In this document: in pieces, positions 37,684 through 48,569 of the stretch | Layout: each line of letters opens with the position of its first letter | Position numbering within the stretch: position 1 is the stretch's first letter | From: Diphasiastrum complanatum | Taxonomy: Eukaryota; Streptophyta; Lycopodiopsida; Lycopodiales; Lycopodiaceae | DNA: 64,000 nt | Assembly (NCBI GenBank): GCA_029204225.1 | Contig: CM055113.1 | Location: forward strand, 21,771,605-21,835,604 | Direction of reading: 5' to 3' | Translations under genes and position numbers: made by a program | Notes under the pieces: model-generated | What the model was told of the DNA's origin: nothing | Seen by the model: the letters and a program-made list of their open reading frames with translations, nothing else | Database searches by the model: none

Positions 37684-38944
37684 GCAGCGGATATTGTTGA
37701 GTATCTGATGTTAGGACAACCGAATGACTCCTTGACAAAAGTACAAAAGAGGTAATTGATTTATAAGGCTCAACCTTATCAATTGATTGTAGGACAATTG
37801 TATCGTCGTGGATCAGACAATATTTTACGAAGATGTGTTTTACGGCATGAATACCAGATTTAATCATGTTTTCACATGATGGCATGGGCGGAAGACACTT
37901 CTTTATAGATATTACTATTCGCAAACTTTTGCAATCAAGTTGTTGGTGGCCTACGCTTCATAAAGACACAAAAAATTTTATTCAGACATGTGATGTTTGC
38001 CAACGAACACGCCTTCTCGATAAAATTATGAACCCTTGCATCCGGTTTTATCGCAAGCACCATTTGAAAAATGGGGACTGGATTATGTTGGTCCTATTCA
38101 CCCTGCCATGCAAGGATTTCAGGCCCGATACATTATCGTAGCAACTGATTATATGACCAAGTGGGTTGAAGCCAAAGCTGTCAAAGTTACTGATGCAAAA
38201 TCTATGGCCAAGTTTCTATATGAAAATATTATAATCAAATTTGGATGTCTGATCGAGATTGTCAGTGACCAGGGTACACACTTTGTTAATCAAATAATAA
38301 AGTGTTTACTGGAAGATTTTTTTGTTATACACAGATTTAGCACTCCCTACTATCCCAGAGGGAATGGCCAAGCTGAATCTTCCAAAAAGATTCTCTGCAC
38401 CATTATGACAAAGATAGTTGAAGCAAGTCGGTCTGATTGGGAACATAAACTGTATGCAGCGTTATGGGCATTCAGAATCGCTTACAAAAATAGTACAAAT
38501 CAAACACCTTTTCAACTGGTTTATGGTCAAGATGTTGTCATGTCACTTGAATTTTTAATCCCATCTTTACGCATAGCAGCAACGGAATGATTAAATGATG
38601 ATAAGTCTTTACAACTCCGTCATGAAGCGTTGCACAAATTATGTGAAATCGGATTGATGGCAGTTCATGCGTTAGCAGCAAAGAAAGCCCGCCGCAAGGC
38701 ATGGCACGATCGTCGATTGCACAAAAAGGATCTGAAACCAAGAGATCTTGCATTGACGTACAAAACCAAGCTGATCAAGCAAAAGTTGAAGTTTTCTGGT
38801 GAGGGCCCGTATAAAGTCAAGGAAATCTTGGACTATGACGCAGTAATTCTTGAGAACTTGGATGGAAAACAATTTGATAATCTGGTGAATGGCAGCCGAT
38901 TACGCAAGTTTTGGCAGCTTGCTCTGCCATTTCAGCAAGCTTGA
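37684..38944 (+). pseudogene. gypsy 2 integrase
   Basis: Zinc-binding HHCC domain (HDGMGGRHF ... CDVCQRT, 37873-38015), a frameshift, then the core (38036-38590) with the DDE acidic residues in context: LDYVGP, VSDQGTHF, GQAESSKK. DYMTKWVEAK is a Tat/Athila-type signature. A TGA at 38588 separates it from the C-terminal part (38630-38944; KARRKAWHDRRLHKKDLKPRD). No chromodomain is visible. Confidence 0.9.
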
Positions 38945-39715
38945 TCTCAATGGTTTTTTAGATTTTATTTGTTTTTCAATTTTTTGTTTTCAGTATTTAA
39001 ATTGCTAAGTTTTTTGGAAAAAGACAGTATAAAAATAAAAATAAAAAAGAAGAAAAGAAAAATTAAAAAAAAAAAATGATGAGCAAAAGTCATAAAAGTC
39101 ATCAGTATGGAAAAATGACTTAGAAAATCACTGTTTGGTCAAATCTGGCCTATACAGTACTCGAATTCTTTGCTGAGCTCTCAGACTATACATCCACTTT
39201 AGATTTATCTAATTTGAGTTGGGCGAAGGTTCCTATCCAAGAAAAATCCAGTTTCTGAGTCAGACAAAGGATCAATGATATGAAATTTTGGGAACCTTCA
39301 CCGAGCACCTTAACCTCATTATGAACCTTCGCCGACCTGCTAGATGATCTTAAAATGTCAAAATTAGGTTGTCCATAGGTTCAAATTGTGAAAAAATATA
39401 TTTATGACAGTACGTGGGCAAAGGACCCTCATGGGCGAAGGTTCATCCTTCGCCAGCCCTGAAAAACATTCGCCTAATAGGTTTAGATCCCCAGAAACCT
39501 TATGATAGTACGTGGGCAAAGGACCCTCATGGGCAAAGGTTCATCCTTCGCCAGCCCTGAAAAACATTCGCCTAATAGGTTTAGATCCCCAGAAACCTTC
39601 GCCAAGATTTTTATGGCCTATTTTTACAGTATTGTACATGCATGCAAATTTTTGTTCATAACTGATCAGCCAAACTAGTATTCAGTGTAATGGACCCACC
39701 AAGTTTACCTATAAG
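38945..39715 (+). repeat. gypsy 2 3' non-coding region with a tandem duplication
   Basis: Begins with A/T-rich runs (about 39000-39080). A unit of about 98 bp is duplicated at 39405-39502 and 39503-39600 (ACAGTACGTGGGCAAAGG...CCAGAAACCTT). The first copy contains a perfect 8-bp stem with a 5-base loop (GGCGAAGG-TTCAT-CCTTCGCC, 39434-39454); the second has one base changed in the stem. Confidence 0.75.
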
Positions 39716-40426
39716 TTGGCTGAATTCGATTCATTCCTCACTTGTGCTAGCAAAGCTCTTGTAAACTTTTCCCATGGCCAAAGCCTTCCAAACATCCTGA
39801 ACTGCTTTCTGATATACTTTTACACATCTTACGTTTCATTTCTGATCATCATGTCTTCTACTGATACTTCCCAATCTCCGCGTTATACTATCCATCATGA
39901 TGTCCCATCTGCAACGGACATCATGATACTTCCTAGCACAAGCATGGTCACTCAGTGGATGACCCTTGCGGAGCCTCTGCTCACCGCGATGAGTATTCAT
40001 GAGAGAGCCTTTTCCGGCAAAATCAACATGGATTTCATCACTCTTGCCTTCAGTATGTGGAAGGAAGAGAAATCCAAATTTTAATTCACTTTTCAGGGAG
40101 CCACACACAAGGTGCGCATCACTAACGCTGCCCTTGCAACCATAGGTATACCGTCTGGTACACAGGCCTCACCCAATCACAAGCAGGCCAAACAAGCCAT
40201 CAGGCCATACATTGACTTCACCAATGATTTGCACTGGACCAACAATGGATACCTCCTTGAAGCCATCATTGAGCCTTCCATCCACGCTGCTGCTCAGCTA
40301 CTGAACAACTTCCTGATGGTTGGAAACCTCAAAGACGGCATCACTTCACAGATCCTCCATAGGATAGTTGACTCCTATACCAAGTTGGCCAAAGCCTCTC
40401 TTGAACCATATAAAGACTGTTTCTAG
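39716..40426 (+). pseudogene. additional ORF 3' of gypsy 2 integrase
   Basis: One frame from 39716 to 40426 with a single TAA at 40082-40084; the likely start is the ATG at 39851. It encodes about 190 residues, moderately hydrophobic and with no motif I recognise (TQWMTLAEPLLTAMSIHERA, NAALATIGIPSG, NLKDGITSQILHRIVDSY). Extra ORFs between integrase and the 3' LTR are known in Tat/Athila elements (env-like or aORF); whether this is one is inference from position. It could also be unrelated DNA to the right of the element. Confidence 0.45.
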
Positions 40427-41127
40427 TGAGCTCAAATGAGCTATTAAGGGCAATACTAAGCAGTAGTTTGTTGTTGTCTCTTTATTGTCTCTTCTAGTTG
40501 TCTCTCACCTAGAAAACAAAATCCATGGCTTCCACCTGGATTTTGTGCTTTTGGTCTATGAAGAAATACCGGTTGAGTCATCTCACCAGGCCTTGAGTTC
40601 TCATAGTCGACGTCGTCCATGCAGCGAGATCGTCATTCCTGACTCGCCTTCTACGTCATGACGTCGCACTAGGCATACATTGTCAACTGCGCTTCCACCC
40701 CCTGCTACTGTTCGCACTGAACTTCCAATTCCCCCTGCCTCTGATGCTTCCCTCGCCTCTGCTTCCACAAAAGGATAGTCTGTGACCATTGGCTACCATT
40801 CCCATCATAGCTACACAGGCCGCCTCACCCCTGCACAGCCAAGCTACTTCACCAAACACGCAGTTTTTCATGGATATGTTCATGATTCCGACCCCCTTGG
40901 GGCCGCCGAAATATTTGAAATGCCCTAGAGCCCTGTGCCCTTTGACCTCCAATCCCCCAGAAGAGGATTCGAACAAATCCATGACACTACTGTTGGTGTT
41001 GAAGATGTAAGCTAGCAACCTCACACTGAAGATTTCAACTAGTTTAGTCAAACTCATTTTAGACTTAGAGATAAACTTTTTGAAGTTATATTAGTTTAAA
41101 ATATATTCAATAAACACTTTTTGAAAG
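40427..41127. other. no clear gene; proline-rich open stretch
   Basis: Mixed open frames (40789-41010 is the longest) with Pro/Ser-rich translation and no recognised domain. Base composition is GC-richer than the surroundings, similar to the preceding ORF, so it may be the tail of the same element. Confidence 0.3.
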
Positions 41128-41638
41128 TGTGGGAAAGTTGGTAGTCGAGTTTGAGAGAGATTCAAATTTGAAGTTTGGGTACATTGAATCTAGACCCAAA
41201 AATAGTAGGGTTTACATTTTGGAGGGAAAGCCAAGTGGCCAAATAGGGTTTGAAAACTCTATAAAAGGATGTAGCTCGTGGAGAGACACATCTTCTCTCT
41301 TCTCTCTCTCATTTCATCATTATACATGGTTCTCTTTGGGTTCTACTACTCATTGGTGCACTATCTTGGTAATATCTTGCAATTCCTTGTGTAGAATGAT
41401 CATTTATTGCTATTTTTGGTTCCACACGTGTGAAATACAATAGGGTACTATAATTGTATGGGCAAAAAACATATTTTATATTTTGGTTCATGTTTGATCA
41501 GTATCTCTTAGAGTTTGCATCTCATTTTGTATGTAGATGCTGTTTTTTTCTACATTGGCATGATTGTTGGTTTGCTCCTTATTGTAACCAAAGATCATGG
41601 ACATGGATTGGATCTTGAATGATCTGAGATCCTTCACA
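41128..41638 (+). repeat. copia G 5' LTR
   Basis: 511 bp from TGTGGGAAAG to CCTTCACA, followed immediately by a PBS (TGGTATCAGAGCTATTG). Contains a TATA box (CTATAAAAGG near 41259) about 160 bp after its start and CACACGTGTG at 41423. No matching 3' LTR is in the window. Confidence 0.82.
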
Positions 41639-42281
41639 TGGTATCAGAGCTATTGTGTTTCAGGTTATGAAAGGATCAATCACATTTAGCAAGGATTTGG
41701 AGGAGTTACCAATGCTAGAGCATGCTAGATTGATTTAATTTCTAGTCAAAAGTCAGCATTTTTGCATGTGTAGAATTGATCTTTTGTAGGTCAAAACTCA
41801 ATATAGGGTAATATACTTGATCAATTCCGATTTCACACTTGGTTTACTAGAATTAGATGACTTTTGGTGCATTAGGAAGGTCTCATTGGAGGGTTCAAGA
41901 AGATATATCAGGTTAACTCTAAAAGATTGAGCTAGAATGCTCAAGAGTGTTCAAGCTTGAAAGCTTGATAGAGAGCTAACTGCAATATTTATGATCGTGA
42001 TAACGATTTGCTTGACAAAAGCACTGGAAGCGTTGTGTATAGCATCCACTTCTTCATCTTTCTCTCTTGTAATTGTGAAATGTATGAACATCTATTTATA
42101 CTAAGAAATTAGGTCATCAAACCAGTTGGCTGGAGTCTGATGGCATTCATCTAGTTCTTCTCAAGAGTTGATTGCTGATAAGCAGTGACAATTGGCAGTA
42201 AACAGTCTACTTGCATAAATGAACGTAAATTGTCACTCTGTAGAAATGAACGTAAACTATCACAGGGGAAAAATGTGATAG
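41639..42281 (+). other. copia G PBS and leader remnant
   Basis: PBS TGGTATCAGAGCTATTG at 41639-41655, then a leader to about 41980 with no gag frame. From about 41980 unrelated sequence appears; on the minus strand a TATAAATAG near 42100 hints at another LTR read the other way. Unresolved. Confidence 0.5.
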
Positions 42282-42650
42282 TATCGCAAAAAAATGACAG
42301 TGTCGGCTTTTTGCAAAAAATGCGACAGTGTCGTAAAATCTCATTTTCTGAATATTGGGGTAGCCCCACACTTTGCCAAAGTCATTTCCTTAATATTTGA
42401 GGCACTTTGAAAAATGTGACACTGCATTTTGCTCGCGATTCTTGACAGGCAAAAAATACGAAAAAGACGACACTGCATTTTTACTCGAGATTCATGACAG
42501 ACCAAAAATGCAAAAAACGCGACACTATATTTTTACTTTCAATTTTTGACAATGTCGCTTTTAGAAAAAATTGACTGTAGCAAAAAAGCGACAGTGTCGG
42601 GTTTTGTAGAGAGAGAAAATTCTCGACACTGTTGTCAAACTCCGTTTATT
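42282..42650. repeat. cluster of GACAGTGTCG / CGACACTG words
   Basis: The short near-palindrome GCGACAGTGTCG and its complement-like form GCGACACTG occur about eight times. Between 42418 and 42570 the spacing is regular (about 53 bp; units contain GACACTGCATTTT, a GATTC(A/T)TGACAG word and AAAAA). Looks like a decayed tandem array. Confidence 0.6.
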
Positions 42651-42802
42651 TTTGCAGACTTTGTAAAAACACTTGTAATTCTGCAGACTGTAAAAACTTA
42701 GGAAAATTCGCAGAACTAGATAAAAAAATGGATGAAGATTAAAACCGATTAGATGATTAGTAGGAAGAAGAATAATCCAACACATTGTTCATGAAAAAGT
42801 GA

Positions 42803-43496
42803 TGTGAGGAATTACCAAAAATTGGCAAATCTAGCTTGATAAAAAACCATGTAGTCTAATGCAAATTTTGTACATAAGTGGATTTCACACATGTAAGGCC
42901 AAAGTGCCACATGGCAATCTACTCCTAATGTAGCGGTTGAGTCAAGAGAGTTGGTCATGTCTATTTGGTGGTCATCCCTACATTATAGGACCCCCACCTT
43001 GATTTGTGATGAGATTTTGACCAACTAGCTATCTACCAAGCATGACTCTAGGAAATAGACTAGGATTTTATTTTAGGGAAAAAAGGGTGAGTTAACTTCC
43101 GTATTACAAGTTGGAAATTCACCTAACTTCACAAAGGAAGTGAGTTTTGCTATGTATTCCAAGCTCCCATAACGAGAAGATAGATTATTTTTGGAGCTCA
43201 TTGGCAATCTCGAGCTACTCCACTATATTGAGTTTTTGTGATCCAAATACAACCAAATCAATTTCTAATCGTTTATCAGCTTGCAGGACATACTACAGCC
43301 CAGAGTACACACGTGTGAAGTCAGATTTGGTGATTGATCAATGCTATTGATTGTTGTTGCTTGTTGTTTGTCAAATTGCCAATCTACATCAACTTTTTTG
43401 TCTCTAGTTTTTTAACAGATTGCAAAGCAAGCATCCAATCACTCTTGTGGATCTTTTGTAGATCCATTTATGGTCCTAAAGTACAGTACTTTCACA
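42803..43496 (+). repeat. copia C/E-family LTR, isolated
   Basis: 694 bp from TGTGAGGAATTACC to GTACTTTCACA, similar over its length to 59769-60458 (shared words GGCAAATCTAGC, ACCAAGCATGACTCT, ACTACAGCC, TTTATGGTCC). No PBS follows at 43497 and there is no clear 5-bp duplication (AGTGA left, ACTAA right), so it may come from recombination between elements rather than simple excision to a solo LTR. Carries CACACGTGTG at 43308. Confidence 0.85.
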
Positions 43497-44556
43497 ACTA
43501 ATAAGTTTTTAACATTCAAATTTGATACAATAATTTATCAATAATATAAAGTTATGTTTTATGCAATATTTAATAAAACATTTTTTCTTTTGCAGATACG
43601 GAAAAGACAAGAACAATTTACAAAATGAAAAGGTCTAGGTATGATGATCTAGGTGATAGAAGAGCCATGATATGCAAACACAATTAGTTCGGCGCACAAG
43701 TTCGGTATATATTTTTTGGAATATTCTTAGAAATATTCTATACGGAATATTCGTTTTTGAAAGAAATTTTTTTTTGTATAGTTGTAAAGTGACAAGAATA
43801 TTTCAATATTCGACGACACATTTATTTCATGATCCGTTCTCATGACACGTGTACAATGGAAAAAGTGTATAAATATCAGTTAAAGGCCAACATAACATTT
43901 TTGGTAATTTTTTTATTCTTCTGCTATTTAGGTCATACATATCATTCTGGTGCGTAGTTTCTTGAAAGGTTCATACTGATTTTGATCACTGTGCACATAT
44001 TTGATACATACAATTAATCTGGTGTTTTTTTGTTATTATTCCTTTAACACAATGTCTTTAGCTTCATGTAGGTCTGATCCGGATATCGTGTTCTCTTCAT
44101 TTCTCAATGATTTTGATATTATTGAAGCTAGGGAGTACTTCATATCGTTGTTTTTTTCATGTTTTTGCTATAGCTCATCAAAATAGACACGTGTTCTTTG
44201 AGCCTTACAAGATAATAGTTTTGTTATATTTTCCTTGCAAACGTTTGAGAACATGACTTTTGTGCATTACATTGATATTGTCAAGCATGTTGAAATACGA
44301 TTGAAAAATAGATTGGATCGATTATATACAAAACTTTATGAGAGATTTAAGTTCTTAGGCTACTTCCAATTTTGCCACAAGAAGTATAGATTAGTTGAAT
44401 ATCAATCAGCATTTATATTATATTTGATTATTTCGATCCCAGATGAAGTGGATTACTTTCCATGCAGACTTCACTTCCCTCCTCAAGGATATAATCAAGT
44501 TTCTTGAAGAAATTGACATAAAATATGACAATATCAGAGAATTTAACCCAAGTGAT
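43497..44556. other. AT-rich region with an unidentified open frame (44235-44507)
   Basis: Mostly non-coding. The plus-strand frame 44235-44507 translates to a basic, aromatic-rich peptide of about 90 residues (KHVEIRLKNRLDRLYTKLYE, FPPQGYNQ) that looks protein-like but matches nothing I know. A pyrimidine tract plus CAG near 43597 could be a splice acceptor upstream. The frame ends 50 bp before the solo LTR. Confidence 0.3.
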
Positions 44557-45376
44557 TGTTGAATTTCACACGTGTGGATTGTCCACTACATGTACTTGTG
44601 ATCTCCTAAGGTGTGTAGATGCACCAAGATCAAGACTAGATTGAGATTCAAGATCTATCTTTGATTCTATGGCAAAAACACACTACTACATGCATTCAAT
44701 CACTTTCAACTCTCACTCACACGTGTGGGAAGTGTTCCAAAAGTATTCTAAGTAAAAACAAGCTGCTCTCCTCGGGTAGAGAGAGAAAAACCATCGTGAG
44801 CTCTCGGATAGAGAGAGAAAGCTAGAAATTCAATGACACTCAAAATCCACTCAATCTCAAAATCAATTAGATCCAAAAGGAGGAGTACAATTATACTAAT
44901 AGATTCATGAGCTACCACTATGCTTAACTATGATTGGATCACACTTTGCCACCTCTTAATCCTATTGGACCATTGATCCATGCAACTCTAAATTCTATTG
45001 GACTATATTCAAGCACACCTCAATTTTCTATTGGACCTCACAAGGTTCCACCTCTAAATCCTATTAGACCTCTTAAGCTTCATCAAACAAAAGCATGACA
45101 CTTGTCTACACTCTAATTGGCACAAGTTTGGCTCTATTTTGGCTCAATATTGGCATTACAAGTGGAAATGGATAATTTGCCATCTATGCCAAATTTGACC
45201 CTATCAACATCCTACACCTAAATGCTTGACTATGAAATTCTATGAGACCCCTATATCAAATATTTTGATTTACTTTACAATTCTCCACACGTGGGAACAT
45301 CCTCCACACATGTGAGATTCACTTACAAACTTCTATCATAAAAAATACCAAGCTAGATTTTTGCCGATTTCTCACA
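44557..45376 (-). repeat. copia solo LTR, minus orientation
   Basis: 820 bp: TGTTGAATTTCACACG at the left end and GATTTCTCACA at the right (on the minus strand TGTGAGAAATC...CAACA), with a perfect duplication GTGAT at 44552-44556 and 45377-45381. Same family as 34234-34973, in the opposite orientation. Carries CACACGTGTG at 44567 and 44718. Confidence 0.93.
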
Positions 45377-45381
45377 GTGAT

Positions 45382-48300
45382 AATCGATTTGCATTTATAG
45401 GAGAGACCGAAAATGCTATGGAAATGAAAATTCTTCTCGGTCCTTTTTTTATTTACGATTTTACATAGATAATGATAGTTATCTCACTGTACCTGACTTG
45501 TGCAATCTTTTTCATTATCGTGAAGATGAAGTTTTATGTATTTTAGCCAAAAGATACCTCTTGCATATTGCACCCCTAAAGTAAATTTTTGTTGACTCTT
45601 TGGGATTGAGGCATTGTGCAATGTCTCCCATAATGTATAAGCTTAATATACATTTTGTCTATAGCATGATAACCTAGTTAGTATGGGCCACAATTGCAAA
45701 CAAAAGAGAAGAAATTAATGACATGTATGATGTTATACTTCAAGAAGTTTTGACATAGAATCAAGAATGTGTTTCCATAAGATCCACTAAAAGACTTCTC
45801 TCTCATATATTTGACTCAATCATGTATTCATCCACATATGTGCAAAAATCAATACAATCTAATTCTCTTACAAATGTAGAAGTGAATGATGATTTGACTC
45901 AATCATGTATTCATCCACATATGTGTAAAAATCAATACAACCTAATTCTCTTACAAATGTAGAAGTGAATGATGATTTGTTTTTCTAAAATTTGTTAACA
46001 TTTTTTGTGTGATACCTTATTTTCATCCTTAAAAAATCTAAACAACAATATGATAGTTTGCATCATGTGTAATGGTTGACCAATAACTTGTCATAGGCAT
46101 AGAAACATCATGATTTCTATATAGCTCAAATTAAATGCAAATAAGTTAAATTTATTGTGCATGTTGTAAGTGTCTATTATGTAGATTTACCTAGCATCCT
46201 TTTGTTTATGATCTATTGTGATTATTGACTAATGCAAGGCTTGTTCAACATATTTGTGAATAGTTTTGAAGCCTTTTATTGACATTTTTTTAACAAATAT
46301 AGAATAAGCCTTTTCATGGCATCATTCACTAAATATAAGAAGTTATACACATCAAAGTCTATAATTAGAAAGGTCAATTTTGTAACCCACCTGATTTTGT
46401 TTTTAATGAGTTTTATAAAGTTCAACATATGGGGGGGCTATACAATATCAAGAGAGATGTAAAATCGCAAATGAAAATCTAAATTCAAGAGTTCCTTATT
46501 TTAAAAGAATCAAAGCACTCTCATGAAGCCTAAAATAGAGCTTCTGTGCTTCTAAATTAGTGATCAAGCACACATTTGATCATTATATTGTCATGACATG
46601 AGTAGTTTCGTTGATGTAAAATAACCACCTACATGCATCATGTGTTTATGCCACATGTATAGAATTGATGATTTTCAGTTAAGCATTATGTTTTTAGTTT
46701 GCAATGTTTTACTTGGTAGTCCTAGAGGTAGAAAAAGTCTTCTTCTTTTCAATCTCTTGACCAATGATGGACAAAAAAAAGCATTTACACTTGGTAGTGA
46801 TCATCATTCATTAAATCCATCAATCACATTCATGATATTAACCTTAAGAATTTTGTAACATAAAAAAATATCAAGATACAAAAAATCAACGGTATACTCA
46901 TAATACACGTGCATAAGATTATAAAAGGGTTTTTTGTTGCCACACATGTCTCATCCACGATTACATGATAATAGCTTTATAGTTTTGTGTCCTCCACAAT
47001 TGCATGATTGCATGTAGGCTTCATGATGTCAAGTAGTCAATACATACTAAAACTAGCTTACATGCTTATAATCTTTGGTGTGTCATGCATAAAAAGAGCC
47101 CACTCTACATCTCATATCAACTATCCTTGTTGATACAAAAGATTAGAGGACCAAGCGTAAATCATTAAAAGTATTGGAAATATTGACTATCCTTGTGGAA
47201 AATTGATAGTACATAACATAGACTAAATGATAGTACATAACATAAAGACTAATAATGGACAAATGATAGTACGTAACATAAATCAAGTAAAAGTGTTGGG
47301 CATCTCTATTTAGGAGATTGGAATACTTTCCGATTATAATAGCCATGCAAGAAGAAACATAAAACCTATTCAATATTTTAAAAACCTACAAATCAATAGA
47401 CCCAATGCTCACAAAAATAGCCAAGTATAGAAATGGACTGGCATGTTTTATCAAAAATTGATATAATAAAATATTTGATGATTTTTTATACAAGAATATA
47501 AACCCTTCTATGAGTAATAGTCTTCAAAAATGAGCTTTAAAACATTCAAGTTTCTTGAGGATAACTCAAAAGAGGTTTTCAAGCAACATTATAGAACTAT
47601 AGAAACATCTCCAACAAGCACATGCTTATGCAAAATTAATAGTTTTTAAAATATTTGAAAAGCTTCATGTTATTTTTATTGTGGCAATATCAATTATGAG
47701 CAGTATTGTACTTTTTAGACTGAGGACCATGGATATGGACTCTACATTCATTTTAGTCTTAGGCTTAATGGCTTGCAAAAAGAGGCTCGATACACACATG
47801 CAAAAGATTCAAGCCCATGGATTGTTATAGGGTTGCTTTTTGCAATGAAAAAGAACTACTCAATTGAACAAAATTGTTGCTAATATTGTTACTATCTTCA
47901 TTGCTACGTATGGTCCTCATGATGTGAGCCACGTTTGTTGGGTGACATGAAGGCTGAAGCTTGGTACTAGCAGACACAAATCAAATGTGGGTTGTTTGCA
48001 AATTCATGTTGCTAGTTTGATAATAGCCCTTCAATATAAAGGTCTTCAAATCCTTTTTGGCCTTTCAAAGTCACATTTTGAAGTTCACTTGTATGTGAAA
48101 GAGGTGAAGGGTCCTCTATTCTAAGGCCCATTTTATACTACAAAAGAACAAATGAAATAATAACCAAAGAAAGAAATAGCAACTTGAGAGCTAATTTATT
48201 AACCTTTTGGACAAGACTTCAAAGGTGGTTATAGGTGCTCAAGATGATGAATACTAGAATGACTTTAACTCAAGAAGAACACGAGTCACATATTCTACTT

Positions 48301-48569
48301 ATGATTACAAGGAGTTGTAACCAAGTTGTCTTCTTTGGTTTTAGCTGGCAAAGAAAATTTCTCTTGTTTTCTCAACTCAACCACTCCATCAAGTATACTT
48401 CACTGAAAGCTGAACTTAGAATCAATGCAACTACTATGAACTATGAGCGTGATTTTTCAAAAAACCTTTGGTTTTAATTTGGCAATAAAGTTGTTGTGAA
48501 GAAATCTACCACAACATTATAAGAAATCAATGCTAAATCATTCTCTATCAAATTGCACATAATGTGTTG
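45382..48569. other. 3.2 kb without recognisable genes
   Basis: AT-rich, stop-rich in all frames. Contains a clear tandem duplication (45811-45976) and short repeats of GATAGTACATAACATAAA near 47205-47285. I see no transposon ends, RNA gene or protein domain. It may be old intergenic sequence or a fully decayed repeat. Confidence 0.5.
45811..45976. repeat. 2 x 83-bp tandem duplication
   Basis: TTGACTCAATCATGTATTCA starts at 45811 and 45894. The two 83-bp copies differ at two positions, so the duplication is recent relative to the surrounding decay. Confidence 0.95.

Larger units (their letters stand above)
32247..41127 (+). mobile_element. Ty3/gypsy element 2 (Tat/Athila-like), 5' LTR mostly lost
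   Basis: An 89-bp LTR remnant ends ACCCACTACA (32337) and is followed by the PBS TGGCGCCATTGCCGGGGA (32342). Then a leader, a zinc-knuckle gag region, protease, RT, RNase H and integrase in gypsy order, an additional ORF, and a 3' region with tandem repeats. RT (FSSYNQI) and integrase (DYMTKWVEA) wording is typical of non-chromoviral Tat/Athila elements. A 740-bp solo LTR is inserted at 34234. The right boundary is uncertain; I place it at the next LTR (41128). No frame survives end to end. Confidence 0.8.

Noticed and set aside
41129-41443. 104-residue open frame at the left of copia G
   Set aside because: It lies wholly inside an LTR with a TATA box and shows no protein similarity.
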